This document shows positions 34,730 through 44,640 of a DNA stretch of 64,000 bases, piece after piece. A model generated the notes under the pieces. The model was not told the origin of the DNA. It did not search any database and was given only the letters and a program-made list of their open reading frames with translations. The position numbers and the translations under genes were made by a program. The stretch is from Nostoc sp. 'Peltigera membranacea cyanobiont' N6 (GTDB lineage Bacteria > Cyanobacteriota > Cyanobacteriia > Cyanobacteriales > Nostocaceae): NCBI RefSeq assembly GCF_002949735.1, contig NZ_CP026681.1, positions 868,001 through 932,000 on the forward strand, in the 5' to 3' direction. Position 1 is the stretch's first letter. The number at the start of each line of letters is the position of its first letter.

Positions 34730-37700
34730 ATGACTAACAGCACCTTTGAATTTGTTCGTAAACTGACAAACTTAAGTATAGAACTAGAGGTAGATAGCGT
34801 TAGCGGAGCGCCTCTGGAAGAGGTTCGCTTGCGCTGTCACGCACCTGAAGGGGTATTAACTCCATCGCTACGTCAGGAAATAGCTGGGCGGAAAGCAGAA
34901 ATTATACTGTTTTTACAGCAAGCGAAGCACGTTAAAACCTCTCATCAGTTGCCCATTCAAAGAGTGCCACGGGACGGTGAGTTACCACTGTCTTTTGCTC
35001 AACAGCGACTCTGGTTTCTGCACCATTTGTCACCAGACAGTCGTTCTTATAATCTGCTGGATGTTCAAAGACTAAATGGGGCGCTGAATGTAGTTGCACT
35101 CTCAGAGAGTCTAAATGAACTCATTTGCCGCCACGAGATATTAAGAACCACTTTTCCGACTGTAGACGGAAAACCCTTCCAGCTAATTGCTCCCCCCACT
35201 GCCTTAACTTTACCAATCCATAACTTGCAGGGATTGTCAGCCCAGGAGCAAACTGACCGGATTCGGCAAATGGCTCAGTCCCTTACATCTCAGCCTTTCG
35301 ATCTAGCTGTTGGGCCATTAGTACAATTCAGTCTACTCCAACTGAGCCAGCAAGAGTATGTACTGCTGTTGAAGATGCACCACATTATCTACGATGGTTG
35401 GTCTTTGAACATCTTCTTCTGTGAGTTATCTCAGCTATATACAGCTTTCGCTCAAGGATTGCCCTACCCACTAGCCCAACTGTCCATCCAGTATGCTGAC
35501 TTTGCAGTTTGGCAGCGCCAGTGGCTAACAGGCGTTGTCCTGGAACGCCAACTCAATTACTGGCAACAACAGTTAGCAGGTGTCCCTGGCGTACTAGAAC
35601 TACCTACGGATCGGCCTCGTCCCCCGGTTCAAACCTTCCGGGGTGGAGTTGAGCATTTTCAACTCGATCGCCACCTCACGCAACGCCTCAAGCAACTGAG
35701 CCAAGAGTCAGACGCAACCTTGTTTATGACTCTAATAGCAGCTTTTTTGGTCTTGCTTTCTCGTTACAGTAGTCAGGCAGATTTTGTTGTTGGCTCCCCC
35801 ATCGCTAACCGCAACCACAAGAGCGTCGAGCAGCTAATGGGATTTTTTGCTAATACCCTAGCATTAAGGGGCGATCTCTCTGGCAACCCCAGCTTTGCTG
35901 ACTTCTTAGCGCAAGTGCGGCAAACAACTTTGTCAGCTTATGCCCATCAGGACTTGCCCTTTGAGATGTTGGTGGAAAAGTTACAACCAGACCGAGATTT
36001 AAGCCGTAATCCCCTGGTGCAGGTGATGTTTTCCCTCCAGAATGCCTCACAGTCTTTTTGGGATTTGCCAGGTTTAACTATTGAGAAAATATTCTTGCCA
36101 GTTGATGAAATGGTCAGGTTTGACCTAGAAGCGAACTACTGGGAAGCTTCAGGAGGTCTAGAGGGCGTATGGTCTTACAATGCTGATTTATTTGATGCGG
36201 CTACAATTACTCGCATCGCCCAAAATTTTCAAACTTTACTACAAGCAATTGTTGCCAATCCCAAAGCGCGAATTGCAGAATTACCACTGTTGGCGATCGC
36301 AGAACGCCATCAACTTTTAGTAGAGTGGAACAACACTCAAGTAGACTATTCCTCTGATAAGTGCATCCACCAGTTATTTGAGCAGCAGGTTAGACGTACC
36401 CCGAATGCTGTAGCAGTAGTGTTTGGCAATCAACAACTGACTTATCAGCAGTTGAACACTCAAGCTAATCAGTTGGCGCATTACTTGCGCTCATTAGGTG
36501 TGGGAGCCGATGTATTAGTTGGGTTGTGTGTAGAGCGATCGCTCTCAATGGTTGTGGGGCTGTTAGGGATTCTCAAGGCGGGTGGTGCTTATGTGCCGCT
36601 TGACCCAGAGTATCCAACTGAGCGTTTGAGCTTTATGTTAGAAGATGCTCAAGTTCCAGTGCTGCTCACCCAACAGCAACTCCTGGAAAAGTTGCCTCAG
36701 CATCAAGCGGAGGTTGTATGTTTAGATACTGATTGGCAATCTATTTCTCAATCAAGTCAGGATAATCCAATTACTACTTTGCAAGATAGTAACTTGGCTT
36801 ATCTAATTTACACTTCCGGTTCTACCGGAAAGCCCAAAGGAGCAATGAACACCCACTTGGGGATTTGCAATCGCCTGTTGTGGATGCAACAAGCTTATCA
36901 ATTAACAGCAGTAGATTGCATTTTACAAAAAACCCCTTTTAGCTTTGATGTGTCTGTTTGGGAATTCTTGTGGCCGTTAATAACTGGAGCGCGTTTAGTT
37001 GTAGCTAAACCAAGTGGACATAAAGATAGTGCTTACTTGGTCAACTTAATTTTAGAGCAGCAGGTTACTACACTACATTTTGTCCCTTCTATGCTCCAGG
37101 TTTTCTTAGAGGAACAAAGTCTCAAAAATTGCAGTAGCTTGAAACGAGTTATTTGTAGTGGTGAGGCTCTGCCTTTAGAACTCCAAGAACGCTTTTTTGC
37201 TCGGTTAGACTGCGAATTGCACAATCTTTACGGGCCAACAGAAGCAGCAATTGATGTCACATACTGGCAATGCAAACCCCATAGCAATCTCAGGACAGTA
37301 CCCATTGGGCGACCTATAGCAAACACGCAAATCTATATTTTAGACTCGCACTTAAAACCAGTTCCTGTAGGTGTAGCCGGAGAATTGCATATTGGTGGTT
37401 TGGGGTTAGCAAAAGGCTATCTGAACCGTCCTGAATTGACACAAGAGAAATTCATCTCTCACCCCTTTAGCACTGACCCCGATTCTCGCCTTTACAAAAC
37501 AGGAGATTTAGCACGCTATTTACCTGATGGCAACATTGAATACTTGGGACGTATTGACAGCCAAGTAAAAATACGCGGTTTTCGCATAGAGTTAAGCGAA
37601 ATTGAAGCAATATTGAGCCAACATGTTGATGTACAAGCATCCTGTGTCATTGCCCGCGAAGATACCCCTGGCGATCAACGCTTAGTCGCTTATGTGGTAG

Positions 37701-40700
37701 CACATCAGGACTGTACACCCACAATCAGCGAACTGCGGCAATTCTTAAAAGCAAAGCTACCAGAGTACATGATACCCAGTGCTTTTGTGTTGCTGGAATC
37801 CTTACCCCTGACTCCCAACGGCAAGGTAGATCGCCGCACCCTACCAAAACCAGACTTAGACAGCACACTCCTAGAAAAATATGTCGCCCCGCGTACACCC
37901 ATTGAGGAAATGCTGGTACAAATTTGGGCGCAAGTGCTGAAAGTAGAGCAAGTGGGCATTCACAATAACTTTTTTGAACTGGGGGGACACTCACTATTAG
38001 CAACGCAACTGCTTTCACGCATCCGCAACATTTTCAAAGTAGAATTACCATTGCGTGAGTTGTTTGCCACAGCAACAGTTGCAGAATTAGCGCAATCGAT
38101 TGGGCGATCGCAGCAACATGACTTGGAACTTATTTCGCTACCCATCCTACCAAGGGCAGAGAATGCAGAGTTACCACTGTCTTATGCTCAACAGCGCTTG
38201 TGGTTTTTAGACCAGTTCGAGCCGAACAGTGCTTTCTACAACATACCCTTTGCTTTGCATATAGTCGGAACTCTCAATGTAGCTGCCTTAGAACAAAGCT
38301 TACAAGAAATAATTCATCGCCACGAAGCCTTACACACCAACTTCATCACAGTTGATGGACAACCAACGCAAATTATTCAAAAACAGACTAATTGGACAGT
38401 CTCTGTTGTTGAGTTGCAACATCTGCCAAGCAGCGAACAAGAAATCGCCACACAGCAATTAGGGAAACAAAAAGCTATTCAACCGTTTGATCTGGCTGAT
38501 GAACCATTAGTCAGGGCAACATTAGTAGTGCTGTCCGAGACAGAACACGTTTTATTACTGTGCATCCACCATATTGTCTCTGACGGTTGGTCAATGGGTG
38601 TGTTTGTTCAGGAGTTAGAAGCCCTGTACACTGCTTATTCTCAAGGTCAGCCGTCACCATTAGCACCACTACCAATTCAGTACGCAGATTTCGCCTTATG
38701 GCAGCGAAACTGGTTGCAAGGGGATGTATTACAAAGTCAACTGAGTTACTGGCAACAACAACTAGCAAACGCACCAGCTTTATTGTCCGTACCTACAGAC
38801 CGACCCAGACCTGCTGTGCAGACTGATAACGGAGCATATCAAGAGTTTGCACTGTCACAGAAGCTAACTGGTGAACTGGCACAACTGAGTCAGCAGCAAG
38901 GAGTCACCTTGTTTATGACACTGTTGGCAGCGTTTGATACGCTACTTTATCGCTACACTGGCACAGAAGACATTTTGGTGGGGTCGCCAATTGCTAACCG
39001 CGATCGCAGTGAAATTGAAGGGTTAATTGGCTTTTTTGTCAATACTTTAGTAATGCGTTCTAACTTGGCAGGCAATCCCAGTTTTAACGAATTATTGACT
39101 CGTGTCCGTAAAATGGCAATGGAGGCATACTCTCATCAGCATTTGCCTTTTGAAATGTTGGTGGAAGCATTGCAGCCAGAACGGGATCTTAGCCATACAC
39201 CACTGTTTCAGGTAATGTTTGCCCTCCAGAATGCGCCCATGTCTCAAGTAAACATGACTGGGCTAACTGTCAGTCCATTCTCAATAAAAGGCGCAAATGC
39301 CAGGTTTGATTTAACTTTAATCATGCAGAACACTGCTACTGGACTGGTAGGGATATGGGAGTACAACACTGATTTGTTTGATGCTAGTACCATTGAGCGA
39401 ATGACTGGTCATTTTGTGACATTGCTTGCAGGTATTATTGCTAACTCAGAACAGCAAATCTCACAATTGCCACTGCTGACCCAATCAGAACAGCAAAAGT
39501 TACTTGTCGAGTGGAATGATACTCAAACTGATTATCCCCGCGATCGGTGCATCCATGATTTGTTTGAAGAGCAGGTGGATCTGACACCCCATGCTGTGGC
39601 AGTGGAGTTTGAAAATCAACAACTTACTTACTATGAATTAAATTGTCGTGCTAACCAGTTAGCGCAATACTTGCGGCATTTGGGTATAAAACCAGATATC
39701 TTGGTCGGGTTATGTGTAGAGCGTTCTTTAGAGATGATCGTAGGACTACTGGGAATTCTCAAAGCTGGTGGGGCTTATGTGCCAATTGACCCAGAGTATC
39801 CGACTGAGCGATTAAGCTTTATTTTAGAAGATGCTCAAATTTCAGTGCTGCTAACCCAGCAGTCACTCGTTGACCGACTGCCCCCAAATCAAGCAAGACT
39901 TGTTTGTTGTTTAGATACTGATGCTGAATTGATTTCCCAGTGCAGTCAGGACAATATTATCTCAGGCGTACAAGCCAATAACTTAGCTTATATAATTTAT
40001 ACTTCGGGTTCTACAGGTCAACCTAAAGGTATAGCCATGAATCAACTTGCCCTTGGCAATCTGATTCTGTGGCATCGGGAAAATCTGAAAATTTCTCGTG
40101 GAGCAAAAACCCTGCAATTTGCTTCTATTAGCTTTGATGTCTCCTTCCAAGAAATATTCACTACCTGGTGTTCTGGAGGCACATTGTTCTTAATTGGGGA
40201 GGAATTACGCCGCGATGCCTCAGCTTTGTTAGTTTTTCTCCAACAAAAAGCAATTGAGAGAATGTTTCTCCCCTTTGTTGCCTTACAGCAACTAGCTGAA
40301 GTCTCTGTTGATAGTGAATTAGTTAATAGTCATTTGAGGGAAATTATTACTGCTGGGGAACAGTTGCAGATTACTCCCGCGATTTCTCAATGGTTAAGCA
40401 AACTAAGTGATTGTAGTTTGCACAATCACTATGGGCCATCAGAGAGCCATTTAGCCACCAGTTTTACTTTGGCCGATTCGGTGGAGACTTGGCCGCTACT
40501 TCCTCCCATTGGGCAACCCATTGCTAACACACAAATTTACATTCTGGATAAGGATCTACAGCTAGTACCCATTGGTGTACCAGGAGAATTGCACATTGGT
40601 GGTGTCTCTTTGGCGCGAGGCTACATTAACCGACCAGAGTTAACACAACAGAAATTTATCTCCAACCCGTTTGATGAAACAGGAGGGAGTAAATTATATA

Positions 40701-43700
40701 AAACTGGGGATTTAGCACGCTATTTACCTGACGGGAACATCGAATCATTAGGACGTATAGACAATCAAGTTAAAATTCGCGGTTTCCGCATCGAGTTGGG
40801 TGAAATTGAAGCAGTACTGAGCCAACTTGATGTGCAGGCAGCTTGTGTCATCGCCCGCGAAGACATTCCTGGAAACAAACGCCTTGTCGCCTATATTGTG
40901 CCCCAAAAAGATCGGACACTCACAGTAAGCGTTCTGCGTCGCTTCTTGAAGGAAAAGTTACCAGAGTATATGGTGCCAAGCGCAATAGTCATCCTAGAAG
41001 CTCTACCGCTTACCCCCAACGGGAAACTAGACCGCCGCGCTTTACCCATACCCGATTTACACAGCCAATTATTGGACAAATATGTTGCCCCACGTAACCC
41101 AATTGAAGAAATTCTGTCACTAATTTGGGCGCAAGTCCTAAAAGTAGAGCAAGTTGGCATATACGATAACTTCTTTGAACTTGGAGGACACTCGCTACTA
41201 GCAACGCAACTAGTCTCCCGCGTGCGTACCAGCTTAAAAATAGAACTACCATTGCGTAGCTTATTTGCTGCACCCACAGTTGCTGAATTGTCCCAAAATA
41301 TTCAACGGTTGCAGCAACAGGGCTTAGAACTCACAGCATCAGCTATTTTACCAAGGGCAAGGGATGCGGAATTACCACTGTCTTATGCCCAAACACGGTT
41401 ATGGTTTTTAGACAAGTTAAACCCGAACAGCGCCTTCTACAACATACCTTTAGCTTTGCGTCTAGTCGGAACTCTTGGAGTTGCAGCCTTAGAACAAAGT
41501 TTACAAGAAATTATTCATCGCCACGAAGCCTTACACACCAACTTCATCACAGTTGATGGGCAACCTTCTCAAATTATTCAAACAGAGACGAATTGGACAG
41601 TCTGTGTTGTTGACTTGCAGCATTTATCCACAGCCGAACAAGAAATTGCTTTGCAGCAATTAGCGCAACAACAAGCTATTCAACCTTATGACTTGGCAAA
41701 ACAAGCGCTGGTCAGGGCAACATTAATAGTGTTGTCCGATACAGAAAACGCCTTATTAGTGTGTATGCACCATATTGTCTTTGATGGCTGGTCAATGGGT
41801 GTATTTGTTCAAGAACTAGCAGCGCTGTACAATGCTTATTCTCAAGGTCAATGCCCATCGTTAGCGTCACTGCCAATTCAGTACGCAGATTTCGCAATTT
41901 GGCAGCGAAACTGGTTGCAAGGAGATGTCTTACACAGCCAACTGAGTTATTGGCAACAACAACTGGTAAACGCACCAGCTTTATTATCCTTACCCACAGA
42001 CCGACCCAGACCATTTGTGCAGACTTTCTCTGGGGCATATCAAGAGTTTGCACTTTCAAAAGAGCTAACTAATGGCTTGACACAACTAAGTCAAAAACAA
42101 GGGGTGACTTTGTTTATGGCGTTGTTGGCAGCGTTTGATACTCTACTTTACCGCTATACAGGACAAGAAGATATATTGGTGGGTTCGCCAATTGCTAACC
42201 GCGATCGCAGTGAGATTGAAGGGTTAATTGGCTTTTTTGTCAATACTTTAGTAATGCGTACCGATTTGTCAGGCAATCCCAGTTTTAGCGAATTACTGAC
42301 TCGTGTTCGAGAAGTGGCGTTGTCTGCATATACCCATCAAAATTTGCCTTTTGAAATGCTGGTGGAAGCATTGCAGCCAGAACGGGATCTCAGTCATACA
42401 CCACTGTTTCAGGTGATGTTTTTCCTCCAGAATGCGCCCATGTCTGAAGTAGAGTTGACTGGATTAACTGTCACTCCATTAATGACAGAAGGCACAACGG
42501 CAAAGTTTGATTTAACTTTAATCATGCAGAACACCGACACAGGGCTGGTGGGTGTTTGGGAATACAACACTGACTTGTTTGATGCCAGCACAATTAAGCG
42601 GATGAGTAGTCATTTTGTGACATTGCTTGCAGGCATTGTTACTAACCCGCAGCAGCAAATCTCACAATTGCCCCTGCTGACAGAAGTTGAGCAACGACAG
42701 TTACTCGTTGAATGGAACCATACTCAGGCAGATTATCCTTCTGATAAGTGTATTCATCAGTTGTTTGAGGAGCAGGTTAAGCTGACACCCGATGCTGTCG
42801 CTGTAGTGTTTGAAAATCAACAACTGACTTATGACCAATTAAATTGTCGTGCTAACCAATTGGCTCATTACTTACGCTCATTGGGTGTAAAACCAGATGC
42901 GCTGGTGGGTATTTGTGTAGAACGTTCTTTAGAGATGGTGGTGGGACTGTTGGGGATTCTCAAGGCAGGGGGAGCATACCTACCACTCGATCCAGAGTAT
43001 CCTACTGAACGCTTGCACTTCATGCTAGAAGATGCTCAAGTTTCAGTGCTGCTGACTCAACAGCGACTGATTCAAAGACTTCCTGAATATCAAGCAAAAC
43101 AAGTCTTTTTAGATGAAACCTGGGAACAAATTGCCCCAAACAATCAAGAGAACCCAACAACTGGAGTCAAAGCTTTTCATCTAGCTAATGTGATTTACAC
43201 TTCAGGATCTACAGGTAGACCTAAAGGTGTCATGGTTGAGCATAAGGGACTATGCAACTTAGCTCAAGCTCAGATTCAGACTTTTGGCTTGACTTCGGAT
43301 AGTCGCATTCTCCAATTTGCCTCCTTCAGTTTTGATGCTTCTATTTGGGAAGTCATCATGGCTCTGAGATCGGGTGCAACGCTGTACTTGGGAACAAAAG
43401 ACTCTCTATTGCCAGGGAAACCATTAATTAAGCAATTACGCGATCGCTCCATTACCCATATCACACTACCACCATCGGTGTTAGCAGTTCTGCTTGGGTC
43501 AGAACTTCCGGCATTGCAAACAATCATTGTCGCCGGAGAAGCTTGTCCGCCTGAATTAATCAGGCAATGGTCTGCTGGCAGAAACTTCTTCAACGCTTAC
43601 GGGCCAACAGAAGCTACTGTCTGTGCCACAATCGCAAAATGCACTGATGGCGAGAAAATATCTATTGGTAAAGCGATCGCTAACACGCAAGTTTACATCT

Positions 43701-44638
43701 TAGACGAAAATTTGCTACCAGTGCCTGTGGGTGTGCCAGGAGAGTTGCATATCGGTGGTGTTGGGTTGGCAAGAGGTTATCTCAACCGTCCAGAACTAAC
43801 TCAGGAAAAATTTATCAGCAATCCCTTCCGAAGAAGCAGGGAGCAGGGAGCAGGGGGCAGTGGGGGAACAGAAGACCAATCCTTTAATTCTGAACGCCTG
43901 TATAAAACCGGGGACTTAGCACGTTATTTACCAGATGGCAACATTGAATACCTGGGACGGATTGACAATCAGGTAAAAATTCGCGGCTTCCGCATTGAAT
44001 TAGGCGAAATTGAAGCATTATTGAGCCAACATGCTGATGTGCAGATATGTTGTGTCATTGCTCGTGAAGAAACTCCAGGTAATAAGCGTTTAGTTGCTTA
44101 TGTAGTGCCGCAAAAAGACGTGACACTCACAACGGGCGAACTGCGGCAGTTCCTTTCTAATAAACTGCCTGGGTATATGTTGCCAACTGCTTTTGTAATA
44201 CTAGAGTCCTTCCCCCTGACACCCAACGGCAAAATAGACCGTCGCGCTCTGCCCAATCCCGATTTACAACGGGAACTGTCAGATTATGTCATGCCAAATA
44301 CAGAAGTAGAAAGAATCATTGCTGGCATTTGGCAAAAAGCATTAGTAGTAGAAAAGGTAGGAATTTACAATAATTTCTTTGAGCTAGGAGGTCATTCGTT
44401 ACTACTAGTAAAAGTTAATCAGCAATTGCAAGAAGAATTTGGTTTGGAATTGTCAATAGTTGATATGTTTAACTACCCAACTATACATAGCTTAAGCCAA
44501 TACTTAATTACTAAAATTAACCAAGAATATCCAATTAAACAAAATAACCAGCGTTCTCAATCTCATAGTGAAATTAAATCTTTAAGAAATCAGCAGCTAG
44601 AATCAAGACAACAATATCGTTCTCAGAGAAAAAGGTAA
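34730..44638 (+). CDS. NRPS, three modules: C-A(Ser)-PCP-C-A(Pro)-PCP-C-A(Phe)-PCP
   Basis: The ATG at 34730 is preferred over an overlapping TTG at 34724; it gives 3302 residues. The first 65 residues are a TubC-type docking domain. C3 has HHIIYDGWS (217), A3 (near 694) reads DVWHISLIDK, a serine code, PCP3 is near 1085. C4 (near 1280) precedes A4 (near 1757) with DVQFIAHLAK, Pro-like. C5 (near 2347) precedes A5 (near 2823) with DAWTIAAVCK, a phenylalanine code. PCP4 is near 2152 and PCP5 near 3220. Codes were read by hand. There is no epimerase, methyltransferase or thioesterase. Repeat-derived codons lie in the docking domain (34793-34828) and in A5 (43836-43866). It follows the previous gene by 2 bp. 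Confidence 0.92.
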   Translation: MTNSTFEFVRKLTNLSIELEVDSVSGAPLEEVRLRCHAPEGVLTPSLRQEIAGRKAEIILFLQQAKHVKTSHQLPIQRVPRDGELPLSFAQQRLWFLHHLSPDSRSYNLLDVQRLNGALNVVALSESLNELICRHEILRTTFPTVDGKPFQLIAPPTALTLPIHNLQGLSAQEQTDRIRQMAQSLTSQPFDLAVGPLVQFSLLQLSQQEYVLLLKMHHIIYDGWSLNIFFCELSQLYTAFAQGLPYPLAQLSIQYADFAVWQRQWLTGVVLERQLNYWQQQLAGVPGVLELPTDRPRPPVQTFRGGVEHFQLDRHLTQRLKQLSQESDATLFMTLIAAFLVLLSRYSSQADFVVGSPIANRNHKSVEQLMGFFANTLALRGDLSGNPSFADFLAQVRQTTLSAYAHQDLPFEMLVEKLQPDRDLSRNPLVQVMFSLQNASQSFWDLPGLTIEKIFLPVDEMVRFDLEANYWEASGGLEGVWSYNADLFDAATITRIAQNFQTLLQAIVANPKARIAELPLLAIAERHQLLVEWNNTQVDYSSDKCIHQLFEQQVRRTPNAVAVVFGNQQLTYQQLNTQANQLAHYLRSLGVGADVLVGLCVERSLSMVVGLLGILKAGGAYVPLDPEYPTERLSFMLEDAQVPVLLTQQQLLEKLPQHQAEVVCLDTDWQSISQSSQDNPITTLQDSNLAYLIYTSGSTGKPKGAMNTHLGICNRLLWMQQAYQLTAVDCILQKTPFSFDVSVWEFLWPLITGARLVVAKPSGHKDSAYLVNLILEQQVTTLHFVPSMLQVFLEEQSLKNCSSLKRVICSGEALPLELQERFFARLDCELHNLYGPTEAAIDVTYWQCKPHSNLRTVPIGRPIANTQIYILDSHLKPVPVGVAGELHIGGLGLAKGYLNRPELTQEKFISHPFSTDPDSRLYKTGDLARYLPDGNIEYLGRIDSQVKIRGFRIELSEIEAILSQHVDVQASCVIAREDTPGDQRLVAYVVAHQDCTPTISELRQFLKAKLPEYMIPSAFVLLESLPLTPNGKVDRRTLPKPDLDSTLLEKYVAPRTPIEEMLVQIWAQVLKVEQVGIHNNFFELGGHSLLATQLLSRIRNIFKVELPLRELFATATVAELAQSIGRSQQHDLELISLPILPRAENAELPLSYAQQRLWFLDQFEPNSAFYNIPFALHIVGTLNVAALEQSLQEIIHRHEALHTNFITVDGQPTQIIQKQTNWTVSVVELQHLPSSEQEIATQQLGKQKAIQPFDLADEPLVRATLVVLSETEHVLLLCIHHIVSDGWSMGVFVQELEALYTAYSQGQPSPLAPLPIQYADFALWQRNWLQGDVLQSQLSYWQQQLANAPALLSVPTDRPRPAVQTDNGAYQEFALSQKLTGELAQLSQQQGVTLFMTLLAAFDTLLYRYTGTEDILVGSPIANRDRSEIEGLIGFFVNTLVMRSNLAGNPSFNELLTRVRKMAMEAYSHQHLPFEMLVEALQPERDLSHTPLFQVMFALQNAPMSQVNMTGLTVSPFSIKGANARFDLTLIMQNTATGLVGIWEYNTDLFDASTIERMTGHFVTLLAGIIANSEQQISQLPLLTQSEQQKLLVEWNDTQTDYPRDRCIHDLFEEQVDLTPHAVAVEFENQQLTYYELNCRANQLAQYLRHLGIKPDILVGLCVERSLEMIVGLLGILKAGGAYVPIDPEYPTERLSFILEDAQISVLLTQQSLVDRLPPNQARLVCCLDTDAELISQCSQDNIISGVQANNLAYIIYTSGSTGQPKGIAMNQLALGNLILWHRENLKISRGAKTLQFASISFDVSFQEIFTTWCSGGTLFLIGEELRRDASALLVFLQQKAIERMFLPFVALQQLAEVSVDSELVNSHLREIITAGEQLQITPAISQWLSKLSDCSLHNHYGPSESHLATSFTLADSVETWPLLPPIGQPIANTQIYILDKDLQLVPIGVPGELHIGGVSLARGYINRPELTQQKFISNPFDETGGSKLYKTGDLARYLPDGNIESLGRIDNQVKIRGFRIELGEIEAVLSQLDVQAACVIAREDIPGNKRLVAYIVPQKDRTLTVSVLRRFLKEKLPEYMVPSAIVILEALPLTPNGKLDRRALPIPDLHSQLLDKYVAPRNPIEEILSLIWAQVLKVEQVGIYDNFFELGGHSLLATQLVSRVRTSLKIELPLRSLFAAPTVAELSQNIQRLQQQGLELTASAILPRARDAELPLSYAQTRLWFLDKLNPNSAFYNIPLALRLVGTLGVAALEQSLQEIIHRHEALHTNFITVDGQPSQIIQTETNWTVCVVDLQHLSTAEQEIALQQLAQQQAIQPYDLAKQALVRATLIVLSDTENALLVCMHHIVFDGWSMGVFVQELAALYNAYSQGQCPSLASLPIQYADFAIWQRNWLQGDVLHSQLSYWQQQLVNAPALLSLPTDRPRPFVQTFSGAYQEFALSKELTNGLTQLSQKQGVTLFMALLAAFDTLLYRYTGQEDILVGSPIANRDRSEIEGLIGFFVNTLVMRTDLSGNPSFSELLTRVREVALSAYTHQNLPFEMLVEALQPERDLSHTPLFQVMFFLQNAPMSEVELTGLTVTPLMTEGTTAKFDLTLIMQNTDTGLVGVWEYNTDLFDASTIKRMSSHFVTLLAGIVTNPQQQISQLPLLTEVEQRQLLVEWNHTQADYPSDKCIHQLFEEQVKLTPDAVAVVFENQQLTYDQLNCRANQLAHYLRSLGVKPDALVGICVERSLEMVVGLLGILKAGGAYLPLDPEYPTERLHFMLEDAQVSVLLTQQRLIQRLPEYQAKQVFLDETWEQIAPNNQENPTTGVKAFHLANVIYTSGSTGRPKGVMVEHKGLCNLAQAQIQTFGLTSDSRILQFASFSFDASIWEVIMALRSGATLYLGTKDSLLPGKPLIKQLRDRSITHITLPPSVLAVLLGSELPALQTIIVAGEACPPELIRQWSAGRNFFNAYGPTEATVCATIAKCTDGEKISIGKAIANTQVYILDENLLPVPVGVPGELHIGGVGLARGYLNRPELTQEKFISNPFRRSREQGAGGSGGTEDQSFNSERLYKTGDLARYLPDGNIEYLGRIDNQVKIRGFRIELGEIEALLSQHADVQICCVIAREETPGNKRLVAYVVPQKDVTLTTGELRQFLSNKLPGYMLPTAFVILESFPLTPNGKIDRRALPNPDLQRELSDYVMPNTEVERIIAGIWQKALVVEKVGIYNNFFELGGHSLLLVKVNQQLQEEFGLELSIVDMFNYPTIHSLSQYLITKINQEYPIKQNNQRSQSHSEIKSLRNQQLESRQQYRSQRKR
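34793..34828 (+). repeat. Interspersed repeat inside the NRPS docking domain
   Basis: GATAGCGTTAGCGGAGCGCC and the following hairpin-prone bases encode extra residues between LELEVD and LRCHAPEG, where TubC-type docking domains are normally shorter. The repeat type is common in Nostoc. Confidence 0.6.
43836..43866 (+). repeat. Heptamer repeat inside the A5 domain
   Basis: Copies of GCAGGGA-like heptamers encode REQGAGGSGG between motifs A6 and A7 of A5, where paralogous A domains have a short loop. The frame is kept. Confidence 0.7.
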
Positions 44639-44640
44639 AA